A DNA stretch of 64,000 nt from Psychrobacillus lasiicapitis (lineage in GTDB: Bacteria > Bacillota > Bacilli > Bacillales_A > Planococcaceae): assembly GCF_006861795.1 (NCBI RefSeq), contig NZ_VDGH01000005.1, positions 248,001-312,000 on the forward strand, read 5' to 3'. Positions 1 to 9,545 of the stretch are shown piece by piece (positions within the stretch are counted from its first letter, which is position 1; each line of letters starts with the position of its first letter). The translations under genes and the position numbers were made by a program. The notes below the pieces were generated by a model, which had not been told where the DNA came from, did no database searches, and saw only the letters and a list, made by a program, of their open reading frames with translations.

Positions 1-1253
1 AACCGGCAATATTAGAACTAGCCACATCCATTTCAACTGAAATTCTCCGGCTGAATAATAACCGATCAACGAAAGCCGTCATGCTAGTCGGTGGAGGAAG
101 CTTAACCCCTTCCCTTACCACAATTCTAGCTGATAAACTAAATCTACCTGCAAATCGTGTGGCAGTCCGAGGAATTGATGCTATTCAAAGTTTAACAAAA
201 GAAGCACATATTCCTGTATCTCCTGAACTAGTTACACCGATCGGAATTGCAATTGCAGCAAAACGTGCACCAATACAATATATGTCGGTAAAAGTTAATA
301 ACCAAGTCGTTCGCCTATTTGAGCTAAAAGAAATGACTGTAGGGGATGCACTGCTTGCAGCGAATATCCCTACGCGCCAGTTATACGGCAAACCAGGAGC
401 AGCCCTTTCCGTAGAAGTAAATGGGCAACCGATACATATTCCAGGTGAACATGGGAAACCAGCTGTAATTATGTTAAATGGACTAAAAACTAATACAAAA
501 GAAGTGATAAAAAATAAAGATATTATTGAAATATTAGAAGGCGAGAACGGAAAAGAGGGTTCCGCTTCTGTCCGTGATTTAATCGATAATGCTTCTGTCA
601 AAACGATCTATTTTCAAGGCGTTTCACATACAGTTGAACCTACTGTAAAAGTTAATGGAAAAGCAATTTCTATTGACACTGCATTAAAAGAAAGAGACAA
701 AATAACAGTCGATACGCCACAAACAGTGGAACAAGTTTTACATGCTCTTCGAAAAGAACATTATATCGCCCAGTTGTCTCCTTATTCGGTTACGATTAAC
801 GATAAAAATCATTATATACCGGACCTGTCATCGAAATTATTGTTAAACGGAAACATAGTAAAGCTTACGTATCCGGTTCAAGACAATGATGTCCTAGAAG
901 TAGGTGCTGCGAATCCTCCGACTTTGCAACAACTCGCTAATCAATTGGATAAGAAATTGACGGAACATATTACAGTTACTTTCCAAGGAGAAGCAGTCGA
1001 GCTAACGAGAGAATGTGCGGTTGTAACAATTGGAGAGAAGAGGGTATCGCCTATGGATTATATACCAAGCGGAACAAGTCTTCAATGGAAGCAGGAAAAC
1101 CATTCTCCGTGGATTTTCCAGGATGTATTCCGTTTTACGAATTGGAATATGCCAGAAGGTGCCAGTTCGTTTCAAATTATTAGAAATGGACAGCCCTCTA
1201 GATTTGACGAAGAAATTTTTGGTGGGGATCTATTAGAAATAATCCTCAAGTAA
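1..1253 (+). CDS. FtsA-like actin-fold cell division/pilus protein, 3' part
   Basis: The reading frame is open from base 3 at the window edge to a stop at 1251-1253, so about 416 C-terminal residues are visible and the true start lies upstream. The first ~110 residues resemble the end of an FtsA/PilM actin-like ATPase domain: a MLVGGGSLTPSL phosphate-loop-type segment, then VTPIGIAIAAKR. What follows is a long extension rich in beta-strand and KVNG/VEVNGQ-like segments, suggesting repeated small beta-grasp modules. FtsA-type proteins link cytoskeletal polymers to the membrane. Long FtsA-like proteins of this kind occur in Planococcaceae; the specific role is unknown. It converges with ytxH across a bidirectional terminator. 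Confidence 0.6.
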   Translation, partial: PAILELATSISTEILRLNNNRSTKAVMLVGGGSLTPSLTTILADKLNLPANRVAVRGIDAIQSLTKEAHIPVSPELVTPIGIAIAAKRAPIQYMSVKVNNQVVRLFELKEMTVGDALLAANIPTRQLYGKPGAALSVEVNGQPIHIPGEHGKPAVIMLNGLKTNTKEVIKNKDIIEILEGENGKEGSASVRDLIDNASVKTIYFQGVSHTVEPTVKVNGKAISIDTALKERDKITVDTPQTVEQVLHALRKEHYIAQLSPYSVTINDKNHYIPDLSSKLLLNGNIVKLTYPVQDNDVLEVGAANPPTLQQLANQLDKKLTEHITVTFQGEAVELTRECAVVTIGEKRVSPMDYIPSGTSLQWKQENHSPWIFQDVFRFTNWNMPEGASSFQIIRNGQPSRFDEEIFGGDLLEIILK

Positions 1254-1257
1254 TATA

Positions 1258-1294
1258 AAAAAACGAAACGAGTCGATGCTCGTTTCGTTTTTTA
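1258..1294. terminator. Bidirectional rho-independent terminator
   Basis: A perfect stem AACGAAACGAG / CTCGTTTCGTT with a six-base loop is flanked by A-run and T-run. It sits between two convergent genes and can serve both strands. Confidence 0.85.
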
Positions 1295-1873
1295 TTATTT
1301 ATTCGAGTTATCAGTACCTACGACCGCTTCTTTTAGCGCCTCTGCAACTGCTGTAGTATCTTCTTGTTCTGCAGTTACCTCGTCTGTTGTATTCGAAATG
1401 GTCTCCATATAATCCATAGGTTCTTCACCTTCATAGGAAGCAGTACCATCGTCTAAAGGAGATGTTGGTTGCCCTTTAATAGATTTTACTTTATCAACTA
1501 ATTGGCCGGATTGCTCTTGTAGTTGCTTCGAGATTTGTGACGTCTTCTCTTTAGCAGTTGAAGATAAATCTAACGTTTTTTCTTTTAATTGTCCTGCTTG
1601 CGTAGAAAGGTTACCACGAAGCTCAGATCCCGTTTTAGGAGCTAACAATAATGCAGTCGCAGCGCCGATAATACCACCGATGAATACTCCAATGATAAAA
1701 TCCTTCCCATTTACTTCTTCTTCTCGATATACATTATCTCTTGTTTCGTTGTAGTAAGGTACTGCTGGGTAATTTGGAGTTGCTTGTCTATCATACGATG
1801 TTTGGTTCGCATAATATTCATGATTATAAGATGCTTCGTTATAATTTGGTTTTTTTGTTTCGTGATTGCTCAT
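1295..1873 (-). CDS. ytxH: YtxH domain protein
   Basis: This 192-residue protein starts with a Tyr/Asn-rich polar segment of about 55 residues. One glycine-rich hydrophobic helix follows (FIIGVFIGGIIGAATALLLA, about residues 60-80) with the PKTGSELR motif typical of YtxH. The rest is a charged, coiled-coil-like region and an acidic tail. YtxH proteins are general-stress-associated membrane proteins of unknown biochemistry in Bacillus. The start has GGAGG eight bases upstream. The gene lies 15 bp downstream of ytxG, as in B. subtilis, so the two are probably co-transcribed. Confidence 0.85.
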   Translation of the reverse strand: MSNHETKKPNYNEASYNHEYYANQTSYDRQATPNYPAVPYYNETRDNVYREEEVNGKDFIIGVFIGGIIGAATALLLAPKTGSELRGNLSTQAGQLKEKTLDLSSTAKEKTSQISKQLQEQSGQLVDKVKSIKGQPTSPLDDGTASYEGEEPMDYMETISNTTDEVTAEQEDTTAVAEALKEAVVGTDNSNK

Positions 1874-1888
1874 CTGAATTCCTCCAAT

Positions 1889-2353
1889 TTATAAGTTTGA
1901 ATTTTTATTCTGTTCGTAAGTATGATAACCCGCTTGCTCTAACTCTTTTCTTTCTTTCCATTTATCTCGTATTCCTAATACTACATTACTCCACTGGACA
2001 ACTTGTGCTATTTTCTCTTCGTTCTTTGCTACCTCAGATGTAACAGAAGTTGTTAGACGCTGGATAGAATGGTTAAAGCCATTTACAGAAGTTCCTACAT
2101 TTTTTACAGCATCGACAACTGTATTTAGTTTTTCAGACTTCTCTTGGATATCTTCCGCTAATCCATTCGTTTTATGAAGAAGTTCCGCTGTCTCCTTTGT
2201 AACATTTTGTAGATTTGTATCAAGTCCATCTAAAGTGTCCGCAACATTATTTAAAGTCTTTTTAACTGAAAACAATGTAACAGCTAGACTTATACAGAGC
2301 ACTAAAAATGCAACTGCAGCTATGATAGCAGCTATGTATAAAAGATTTTCCAT
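1889..2353 (-). CDS. ytxG: DUF948 (YtxG-like) membrane protein
   Basis: A 154-residue protein with one N-terminal transmembrane helix (about residues 5-27), followed by an amphipathic, heptad-like region (SVKKTLNNVADTLDGLDTNLQNV...) that should form a coiled coil. It matches DUF948, the YtxG family, often found beside ytxH and murC. Function unknown; the topology suggests an anchored cytoplasmic scaffold. The start codon is preceded by GGGGAGAAG. It is the first gene of the ytxG-ytxH pair. Confidence 0.85.
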   Translation of the reverse strand: MENLLYIAAIIAAVAFLVLCISLAVTLFSVKKTLNNVADTLDGLDTNLQNVTKETAELLHKTNGLAEDIQEKSEKLNTVVDAVKNVGTSVNGFNHSIQRLTTSVTSEVAKNEEKIAQVVQWSNVVLGIRDKWKERKELEQAGYHTYEQNKNSNL

Positions 2354-2462
2354 TTTGTCTTCTCCCCTTTTTTCATTGACCTATAACATTTTTACCCTAA
2401 AAGAATAAAATTAAACTTCTTTCTCTATATTACTATACTACGTTTCTTTCAAATATCCTTTA

Positions 2463-2500
2463 AAAAAATGCTTAATCACTAAAGGATTAAGCATTTTTTT
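2463..2500 (-). terminator. murC terminator
   Basis: The inverted repeat AAATGCTTAATC / GATTAAGCATTT, with flanking A and T runs, lies immediately after the murC stop codon. Confidence 0.85.
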
Positions 2501-3801
2501 CAGCTATTTAGTTTTTCTTCGAAAGCTTGCTGATATTTTTGTACATCTCCAGCTCCCATGAAAAGATAAACCGCCTCTTCATAGCCAAGTAATTGATCTA
2601 CCGTCTCTTCATGTAAAATATGACTGTTTTCGATTAAATCTGCAAGTGTTTGAACGGACAATTCCCCAGCGTTTTCTCGAGCAGAACCGAAAATATCACA
2701 TAAATAGACTTGATCGGCTAAACTAAGACTATCGCTAAATTCATGCAAAAACTTTTTCGTTCTTGTAAATGTATGTGGTTGAAATATCGCAACAATTTTT
2801 CGTTTAGGATATTTTTGCTGCGCTGATTGAATCGTTGCTTTAATTTCTGTTGGATGATGGGCATAATCATCAATAATAACACGGTCGCCGATAATCGTTT
2901 CAGTAAAGCGTCTTTTCACACCTTCAAATGTTTCTAGTCCTTTTTGGATAATATCCGCTGGAACTTCTTCATAATGGCATAAAGAGATAACTGCAAGTGA
3001 ATTTAACACAGCGTGGTCCCCGAACAAAGGAATCGTAAAGCGCTCATAGAATTCATTTCGTACAAATACATCAAAAGAGGTTCCTTCTGTTGTTTTTTCG
3101 ATATTTCGGGCTGCGAAATCATTATGCTCTCCAAAACCATAATAGACTACTGGTACCGGTGCTTTAATCTTTTGTAGATAGACATCGTCGCCACAAGCGA
3201 TAATTCCTTTTTTCACTTGCATCGCCATGGATTGAAATGCATTAAATACATCCTCAATATCTTGGAAATAATCTGGGTGATCAAAGTCAATATTGGTCAT
3301 GATCGCATAATCCGGACTGTAGGCTAAAAAATGTCTACGATATTCACATGCCTCAAAAACAAAGTTCGCTGCATCCTTTTCTCCTTTTCCAGTGCCATCA
3401 CCGATTAAAAAAGAAGTAGGTGCATACCCACTTAAAACATGAGAAAGCAATCCAGTTGTAGACGTTTTGCCATGCGCACCTGTTACTGCAATGGAAGTAA
3501 ATCGGCTCATATAGTCACCTAAAAAGTTATGGTAACGAATGACTTCCAAACCTAGTTCCTTTGCTTTTATAAGCTCAGGGTGACTATCAGGAAAAGCATT
3601 TCCTGCAATAATTGTCATCCCCTCATCAATATTTGCTTCATCAAATAACAACACATTTATATTTCTTTCATGTAAAGGCTTTTCTGTAAAGAAATATTTC
3701 TCAATATCAGAGCCTTGTACCTCATTTCCTACATCATGTAATATCTGTGCCAATGGGCTCATTCCAGAGCCTTTGATACCTGTAAAATGATACTTTGTCA
3801 T
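2500..3801 (-). CDS. murC: UDP-N-acetylmuramate--L-alanine ligase
   Basis: MurC joins L-alanine to UDP-N-acetylmuramic acid using ATP, the first step of peptidoglycan stem-peptide assembly in the cytoplasm. Its 433 residues are the usual Bacillus length. It opens with the Mur N-terminal Rossmann motif ([11 protein letters not shown]), carries the ATP loop [11 protein letters not shown] near residue 108, a central NxDxDHPDYF segment and the C-terminal [10 protein letters not shown] motif. CAGGAGG precedes the ATG. As in B. subtilis it lies between ytxG and the sftA translocase gene. Confidence 0.97.
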   Translation of the reverse strand: MTKYHFTGIKGSGMSPLAQILHDVGNEVQGSDIEKYFFTEKPLHERNINVLLFDEANIDEGMTIIAGNAFPDSHPELIKAKELGLEVIRYHNFLGDYMSRFTSIAVTGAHGKTSTTGLLSHVLSGYAPTSFLIGDGTGKGEKDAANFVFEACEYRRHFLAYSPDYAIMTNIDFDHPDYFQDIEDVFNAFQSMAMQVKKGIIACGDDVYLQKIKAPVPVVYYGFGEHNDFAARNIEKTTEGTSFDVFVRNEFYERFTIPLFGDHAVLNSLAVISLCHYEEVPADIIQKGLETFEGVKRRFTETIIGDRVIIDDYAHHPTEIKATIQSAQQKYPKRKIVAIFQPHTFTRTKKFLHEFSDSLSLADQVYLCDIFGSARENAGELSVQTLADLIENSHILHEETVDQLLGYEEAVYLFMGAGDVQKYQQAFEEKLNS

Positions 3802-3937
3802 ACGTTGTAAACCTCCTGGGGCTATCCCCGCTTAAATACACCACTAGTTAATCCATTGTTACTTTCATCTATCATTTATATGCGTAGACGTACTCCCCAT
3901 TATATCATTTTTTCATCCATACATTTAATAAACAATA

Positions 3938-6900
3938 TTAACTAAATATTTGATCTAAACTATCATTAGTAAGTAACACATCTCTTGCTTTACTACCTTT
4001 TTGCTCCGAAATATAACCACACTCATACATGGCATCTATTAGCCTTGCAGCCCGGTTATATCCAATATGAAATTTACGCTGTAACAAAGAAGTCGAAGCA
4101 GATCCTTGCTCTACGATAAAGCGGCATGCTTCTTCAAATAGATCATCTTGCTCAGATGTTTCTGCTTTTTGCAACAATTCCTCTTGTTCAAATATATAGT
4201 CAGGAGTCCCTTGACTTCTCGCATATTCGATAATCGCTTCGATTTCATCGTCAGTTACATAAGTACCTTGTATGCGAACAGGACTGGACATGCCATTTCC
4301 TTGATACAGCATATCTCCTTTACCTAATAAACGTTCGGCTCCTTGTTGATCTAAAATCGTACGTGAATCAATTTGAGAAGAGACAGAAAAAGCAATACGT
4401 GTAGGAATATTCGCTTTAATAAGCCCTGTAATAACATCTACAGATGGACGCTGAGTAGCTAAAGCTAAATGAATACCACATGCTCTCGCTTTTTGTGCAA
4501 TGCGACAAATAGCATCTTCCACTTCTGCAGGAGCCATCATCATTAAGTCCGCAAGCTCATCAATCACAATCACGATGTATGGAAGTTTTTGAGCAAATTT
4601 TCTTTTTTCCGTTGCAAGTGCGTTGTATCTGCTAATATCACGAACGCCAATATGCGCAAACAGCTGATAGCGACGCTCCATTTCCTCAACAGCCCATTTA
4701 AGTGCTGCAGTTGCAGCTTTTACATCTGTAATGACCGGACTTATCAAATGCGGAATATGATTAAAAGGAGCCAGCTCTACCATTTTAGGATCGATTAATA
4801 GTAATTTTACTTCCTCAGGTGTTGCTTTATACAACAAACTAACAAGTAAAGAGTTAATAAATACTGATTTCCCCGATCCTGTTGCTCCTGCTATTAAGCC
4901 ATGCGGCATTTTCCGTAAATCTAGAGTTACCGGTTTTCCAGTAAGATCAAGTCCAAGCGCAGCTTCAAGTGGTGAATCCGATTGTACAAAAACGTCCGTA
5001 TTAAGCACTTCGGAAATGCGAACTGCTCGCGATGTCCGGTTAGGTATTTCAATACCAATCGATCTTTTTCCCGGAATTGGTGCTTGAATACGTATATCCT
5101 TTGCAGCAAGTGCTAATTTCAAATCATCTGCTAAATTGCGAATCTTACTTACCTTCGTCCCATGACCTACCGTCAACTCAAACTGTGTGACGGCTGGTCC
5201 TTGAACCATTTGAACAATTTCACCTGTTACTTGGAAATGGGATAATGCCTCTACTAATGTATATGCCTGTTCTTCCATCCACTCTTTATCTTCATCTTTC
5301 ATTTCGGGAGGGAGCAAATAACTGAATGATGGTGTCGTGTAATTAGATAGAACAATTTCCTGCTCCACTTGCTCTTCATTTTCAATTGGAGTGGTTTCAG
5401 CTACATCAATTTTCTCTATAGGCTTTTGTTGTATATTATTTATATTTAGTCTATTCATCTTTTGATTATCTGATTTCAACATTAGAACATTAAACGGACG
5501 AATATTTTCTTTTTTAACTTCTAATTCCTCTTCCCTTGCATGTTCCAATACAGCTAATGGTTGTTCTTCCGGTAATGACGCTGCAGTTTCTTCGGAAGCA
5601 ATTTCTTGTGGAGCTAGAGTCCTTGAAGCTTCTATCATGATTGGCTCTTCTGCTTTTTCCTCTTTTTTGATTATTGCCTTTTCCATATGTTGTTTATCTG
5701 ATTTCAGCATCAATACATTAAAAGGTCGGATATTTTCTTTTTGAACTTTTGGGTTTATTTCCATTTTTTCAACTAGTAGTTCTGATTTTTCTTCTTGCAC
5801 TTCTCTATTTTCTTGTGTTTCTTCTTTTATTACTTCCGGTGCAACAGGTTTTGCATCTAGTAACTCTAGTGTTTCTTCCGGTACTTCTGCTTGAACTTCC
5901 TGTACTTCTGGTCTCTCTTCCGGTATTTCCGGTTGAACTTCTTGTACTTCTGGTTTTTCCACTGGTACTTCCGGTTGAGCTTCCTCTACTTCTGGTCTCT
6001 CTTCCGGTATTTCCAGTTGAACTTCTTGTACTTCTGGTTTTTCCACTGGTACTTCCGGTTGAGCTTCCTCTACTTCTGGTCTCTCTTCCGGTATTTCCGG
6101 TTGAACTTCTTGTACTTCTGGTTTCTCTTCCGGTACTTCCGGTTTCTCTTCCAGTACTTCCGGTTGAATTTCCTGTACTTCTGTTTTTTCTTCAAGTATC
6201 TCAGATTTTGCTTCCAATACTTCTTGTTCTATTGTTAGTACAGACTCTTCTATCTTTCTAATCGTTGATGCGAACTCTTCTTTCTTCTGATGCTGTGGAA
6301 TGCTAGTTAGAGGTGTTTCCACTCTGGTCAATTTTGTTGTTTTCACTTCTGGTTCTACTGTGTTTTCAATAGGTAGTTGCTTTTCTCGATTTTTAGAAAA
6401 GCCATAAATCGGTGATGGTACCTCTGTTGGCGTAAATGCCCTTTTTTTACTTGCTGTCGTAATAATATCATCCGTTGTATTTTTAACTACACGTTGTTCT
6501 ACTTTCTGTATTTTTCGTTGCTGCCATGTTTCTTGAATGGTGCGTATCGGAGCATTATCTACGACTGATTTGTTATTGGAATTGGAAGTTCCTCTACTTT
6601 TCTTGGAAAACCCATATACAGGTGAAGGCACTTCTGATGGTGTAAATCCTCTTTTTTTCCTCAAAATTGCTGGCGTATCATCCACTATAGTCTTGTCTGA
6701 ACGGTGAATGATTGTCGGTTGCTTCCTTTGTTGCCATTTCTCCTGCGTGTACAAAGGCTTATACAGCTGTTCTTCTTCTGTTAATGGTTTTTCTATAAAA
6801 GGCTCTTGCATCGTTTTCTCTTCGTTTTGTTGCTCATATACCGTTTCATTTTTTTCATCATCAGGGATTAACGGAAAGCGGAATGGTGTTTTTGATCGTG

Positions 6901-6991
6901 TAGTCGAAACCGTTTTCTCTACTACTTCGATTTCTTCTCTATTTTCTTCTTCATTAAGTCCAAATAGTTTTTTAAACCAATTCAATTTCAT
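3938..6991 (-). CDS. sftA: DNA translocase SftA (FtsK/SpoIIIE family)
   Basis: A soluble FtsK-family motor that moves chromosomal DNA away from the closing septum. I start at the ATG reading MKLNWFKKLFGL (1017 residues), since family members begin this way; the ribosome site there is weak. There are no transmembrane helices. The N-terminal ~560 residues are low-complexity: two copies of a roughly 50-residue module ending in EVPSPVYGF/EVPSPIYGF, a Glu/Pro tandem repeat, and two copies of ENIRPFNVLMLKSD. The motor follows with Walker A GATGSGKS near residue 700, LLIDPKMVE, Walker B IVIDELADL and a C-terminal gamma winged helix. It is longer than B. subtilis SftA (about 950). Confidence 0.95.
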   Translation of the reverse strand: MKLNWFKKLFGLNEEENREEIEVVEKTVSTTRSKTPFRFPLIPDDEKNETVYEQQNEEKTMQEPFIEKPLTEEEQLYKPLYTQEKWQQRKQPTIIHRSDKTIVDDTPAILRKKRGFTPSEVPSPVYGFSKKSRGTSNSNNKSVVDNAPIRTIQETWQQRKIQKVEQRVVKNTTDDIITTASKKRAFTPTEVPSPIYGFSKNREKQLPIENTVEPEVKTTKLTRVETPLTSIPQHQKKEEFASTIRKIEESVLTIEQEVLEAKSEILEEKTEVQEIQPEVLEEKPEVPEEKPEVQEVQPEIPEERPEVEEAQPEVPVEKPEVQEVQLEIPEERPEVEEAQPEVPVEKPEVQEVQPEIPEERPEVQEVQAEVPEETLELLDAKPVAPEVIKEETQENREVQEEKSELLVEKMEINPKVQKENIRPFNVLMLKSDKQHMEKAIIKKEEKAEEPIMIEASRTLAPQEIASEETAASLPEEQPLAVLEHAREEELEVKKENIRPFNVLMLKSDNQKMNRLNINNIQQKPIEKIDVAETTPIENEEQVEQEIVLSNYTTPSFSYLLPPEMKDEDKEWMEEQAYTLVEALSHFQVTGEIVQMVQGPAVTQFELTVGHGTKVSKIRNLADDLKLALAAKDIRIQAPIPGKRSIGIEIPNRTSRAVRISEVLNTDVFVQSDSPLEAALGLDLTGKPVTLDLRKMPHGLIAGATGSGKSVFINSLLVSLLYKATPEEVKLLLIDPKMVELAPFNHIPHLISPVITDVKAATAALKWAVEEMERRYQLFAHIGVRDISRYNALATEKRKFAQKLPYIVIVIDELADLMMMAPAEVEDAICRIAQKARACGIHLALATQRPSVDVITGLIKANIPTRIAFSVSSQIDSRTILDQQGAERLLGKGDMLYQGNGMSSPVRIQGTYVTDDEIEAIIEYARSQGTPDYIFEQEELLQKAETSEQDDLFEEACRFIVEQGSASTSLLQRKFHIGYNRAARLIDAMYECGYISEQKGSKARDVLLTNDSLDQIFS
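5895..6165 (-). repeat. 84-bp in-frame tandem repeat inside sftA
   Basis: Near-identical units start at about 5911, 5995 and 6079, exactly 84 bp apart, encoding a 28-residue Glu/Pro/Val unit made of two related 14-residue halves (EVQEVQPEIPEERP and EVEEAQPEVPVEKP). More diverged half-units flank the core. The copies are close enough in DNA sequence to imply recent expansion. Confidence 0.9.
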
Positions 6992-7055
6992 CACTCTTTC
7001 TAATAGATACATTCTATTTTACCAATAAAAACGGTATACGTCCCCTTATATAATA

Positions 7056-7087
7056 AAAAAGCACACCAGAATGGCATGCTTTTTCAT
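7056..7087 (-). terminator. Terminator after ytpR
   Basis: On the minus strand a stem GCATGCCA / TGGTGTGC (two wobble pairs) is followed by a T-run, 45 bp past the ytpR stop and just before sftA. It suggests sftA has its own promoter. Confidence 0.6.
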
Positions 7088-7130
7088 ATTTTGATAGAAA
7101 TTAGCTAATTACCGATAACAAGAGTATGCC

Positions 7131-7736
7131 TTATGATTCAAAGGCAGTTCCTATTTCGGCGTTTTCGTCTAGAACTAATATACCTTTCACTTCAGGAGCA
7201 TTTGGTAATGCTAATTCTTTTGCAGAACATAACATTCCACTAGAAGCAATTCCACGAAGCTCTGCATCTTTGATAACCATACCAGAAGGCATCACTGCTC
7301 CCACTTTTGCGACAACTACTTTTTGTCCTGCATCCACATTAGGAGCCCCACATACGATCTGTAATGTTGTTTCCCCAACATTTACTTGGCAAACTTTTAA
7401 TTTGTCTGCATTTGGATGTTGCTCTAATGATTCTACGTAACCAACGACAAACTTAGGTGATAAATCCACTTCTAATTGGTAGTCTGCCCCATTTGTATGT
7501 AAAGCTTGCTGCACTTTTTCAACAAACGCTTCTGTAAGCTCCACATTGCCTGTTGTTTCGATTTTTTCATATTTGCTAAAATTAAAAATATTGATCGCTA
7601 ATACTTCATTTGTTTTTGCATCTCTCACAAGCGTAACGTCACCTTTTGTTTCCGTCACTACTTTTTCTACTTTTTCAGGTGTTACTTGTACTAAAAGTAC
7701 ATCCCCTACGCCAACTTCATTGTAAAAAATATTCAT
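7131..7736 (-). CDS. ytpR: YtpR, tRNA-binding (EMAP/PheT-N-like) protein
   Basis: 201 residues. The N-terminal half matches the DUF4479 part of YtpR, and the C-terminal half is an OB-fold tRNA-binding domain like the N-terminus of phenylalanyl-tRNA synthetase beta (VVGYVESLEQHPNADKLKVCQVNVG, then IVCGAPNVDAGQKVVVA and MLCSAKEL). The cellular role is not established. AAGGAG precedes the ATG, which overlaps the ytpQ stop in an ATGA, indicating translational coupling in a ytpP-ytpQ-ytpR order. Confidence 0.9.
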   Translation of the reverse strand: MNIFYNEVGVGDVLLVQVTPEKVEKVVTETKGDVTLVRDAKTNEVLAINIFNFSKYEKIETTGNVELTEAFVEKVQQALHTNGADYQLEVDLSPKFVVGYVESLEQHPNADKLKVCQVNVGETTLQIVCGAPNVDAGQKVVVAKVGAVMPSGMVIKDAELRGIASSGMLCSAKELALPNAPEVKGILVLDENAEIGTAFES

Positions 7737-8548
7737 TTGTCTTCGTTCTCCTTTGTTACTCGATTTTTCGCCATGATAAAGATCGGCTCTAAATCTCCAT
7801 TTTCATATATAAAAGATAATGAAGTAATGGGCACTGTTCCAACTGTGAAGAAATGCATCGTCATTTGAGCTAGAACGTCGTACCCTGTTTCATTTCTTAT
7901 ATCACCAATAATCATAACATCTTGATGGGGTACAGAAACAGTCATATCTCCAACAATTATTTTTTTCATATCTCGAAGAAGTGATTCATTTAACATACGA
8001 CTAGCATCATATCCATCATTATTATTGAAGAAATAGAATGTGTTGTCCGCTACGACATCTTTTTTATAATTTGTTTCTAAGTTTCTAACTTGGAATAATG
8101 CTCTTTCGCGAATTTCTGTTTCCCGAATGTTCCAAGCAGCTAACATTTTTTCATCTAGTAAACGATAGGTGCTTCCCAAGTCTATCGCATAATAAATACG
8201 TGTTTCTGCAGTATGGTCTTTTGTGATAAATTTATTTCCCTCATTCGACTTCAAAGGAAATGAGGTGGAACGAATAACTGGATAAACAGAAGAAGCTGGA
8301 TCAATCTCTCCCGCTTTTTCTTTTTCCATCGCTAAAAATGTGTGATGAATCGTGTAGACTACTTCTTCGATTGCTTGATCCTTTTTCGTTTCGTATTTAG
8401 CTAATATAGGAGGTATGGAAATATCAATTCCTTTTCCTATCTCCTTATATGTCAATCGAAGTTTATTTGTCTCGCGATTATAATCATACGTATATATCTC
8501 TTCTGATAGTTTTGTTTTTAATACTCTTATTAGTTCTAATGCTTTCAC
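7733..8548 (-). CDS. ytpQ: DUF1444 protein YtpQ
   Basis: An uncharacterised family conserved in Bacillales beside ytpP and ytpR. The open frame runs further upstream, but that part is shadow of ytpP and a terminator hairpin. I start at the GTG at 8548 (VKALELIRVLKTKL), which has GGAAAGGAAAG upstream and gives 271 residues, close to the B. subtilis protein. No transmembrane segment or catalytic motif is obvious; the C-terminal half is rich in beta segments (VMIIGDIRNETGYDVLAQMTMHFF). Confidence 0.85.
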   Translation of the reverse strand: MKALELIRVLKTKLSEEIYTYDYNRETNKLRLTYKEIGKGIDISIPPILAKYETKKDQAIEEVVYTIHHTFLAMEKEKAGEIDPASSVYPVIRSTSFPLKSNEGNKFITKDHTAETRIYYAIDLGSTYRLLDEKMLAAWNIRETEIRERALFQVRNLETNYKKDVVADNTFYFFNNNDGYDASRMLNESLLRDMKKIIVGDMTVSVPHQDVMIIGDIRNETGYDVLAQMTMHFFTVGTVPITSLSFIYENGDLEPIFIMAKNRVTKENEDK

Positions 8549-8600
8549 AGTAAATCTTTCCTTTCCATTCAATCCATTAGGCCTCGGTGTAAATGTTGGC

Positions 8601-8642
8601 TGAAAAAATTTAAACGGTCCACTAGGAGTGAACCGTTTGAAT
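8601..8642 (-). terminator. ytpP terminator
   Basis: The hairpin AAACGGT...ACCGTTT followed by AAATTTTTTC on the minus strand begins three bases after the ytpP stop, separating ytpP from ytpQ. Confidence 0.75.
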
Positions 8643-8645
8643 GTT

Positions 8646-8957
8646 TTACATCGTTTGAAGAAATGATTCAATTTCCTCTTTTGTTTTACGGTCTTTACTA
8701 ACAAAACGACCTTTTTCCACACCATTTTCGAAAACGATAAAACTTGGAATCCCGTACACATCTAACTGGCCACATAAGTCGATAAATTCATCTCGATTTA
8801 CAGACACAAATGTAAAACTTGAAAATTTGTCTTCTATTTCTCCCATAAAAGGGTCAATGAAATGGCAGTCCGGACACCAATTCGCTGTAAATTTGAAAAC
8901 TACCTTTTCCTCTTGTTTTAACTGCTCAAATTGTTCTATGGAAGTTAAATTTTGCAT
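8646..8957 (-). CDS. ytpP: Thioredoxin-like protein YtpP
   Basis: 103 residues with a thioredoxin fold. The active site is FTANWCPDCHF, a CPDC redox motif near residues 28-31, and the cis-proline region is GIPSFIVF. CPDC resembles the YtpP/TlpA-like type rather than the classical CGPC. It has no signal peptide, so it acts in the cytoplasm. AAGGAG precedes the ATG. It follows a lipoprotein gene by 12 bp on the same strand. Confidence 0.9.
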   Translation of the reverse strand: MQNLTSIEQFEQLKQEEKVVFKFTANWCPDCHFIDPFMGEIEDKFSSFTFVSVNRDEFIDLCGQLDVYGIPSFIVFENGVEKGRFVSKDRKTKEEIESFLQTM

Positions 8958-8969
8958 ATAAATTCTCCT

Positions 8970-9482
8970 TTAGTTTGTCGTGATAGATCGAACAATTGTC
9001 ATCATTTTTTCCAAATTGCCTGCAATATCTTGTTGTTTAGAAATCGTTGACAGTTTGATACCACCAATACTAGTAATGAGCTCGTATTTCTCTTCACTAT
9101 TTTCAAGAATCGCTACAAAACCAAATCGACCATTTTGTTCAAATGTCTTTTCTTCTACTATATTTAAATTAGTGTCTGCCATCATTAAATCATAATATAA
9201 TCGACTACCTGGTAATTCGTTAGGGTTGAGAAATAATATATAGGAATCTTTCCCTTTTGAAAGAATAATATTTGTTTCATCAGGCTCATCTTCTATCGAA
9301 AAACCACTAGGGATAAATAATTTCATATTGTTTATTTTTTCATTCGGTTTTTCAGCATCACTTTGAAAAACTAACTTAGCATTTTCTATACCATCTTCCA
9401 CTTCATCTTCGATGGAAGAGCATCCAACTAATAAAATGACAGCTAGCGACACGAAAAGAAATCGCATCCAATTTCGAGTCAT
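8970..9482 (-). CDS. Small lipoprotein of unknown function
   Basis: 170 residues with a basic N-terminus, hydrophobic signal and lipobox LLVGC with the lipidated Cys at residue 21. The mature part is charged and beta-rich (KINNMKLFIPSGFSIEDEPDETNIILSKGKDSYILFLNP) and has no domain I recognise. It should be anchored on the outer face of the membrane. GGAGG precedes the ATG. It sits directly upstream of ytpP and may be co-transcribed with it. Confidence 0.8.
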   Translation of the reverse strand: MTRNWMRFLFVSLAVILLVGCSSIEDEVEDGIENAKLVFQSDAEKPNEKINNMKLFIPSGFSIEDEPDETNIILSKGKDSYILFLNPNELPGSRLYYDLMMADTNLNIVEEKTFEQNGRFGFVAILENSEEKYELITSIGGIKLSTISKQQDIAGNLEKMMTIVRSITTN

Positions 9483-9545
9483 TTACTTTCCTCCATTCAC
9501 AGCATAACTGCTATATATTTTAACGATGATTTACCTTACATGCAA

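Noticed and set aside
5749-6261. Plus-strand open frames of 170 and 115 residues rich in Leu/Phe/Tyr
   Set aside because: They are antisense shadows of the sftA Glu/Pro tandem repeat; repeat composition keeps several frames open.
8549-8761. N-terminal 71-residue extension of YtpQ
   Set aside because: It overlaps ytpP and its terminator hairpin; the GTG at 8548 has a ribosome site and gives the family length.
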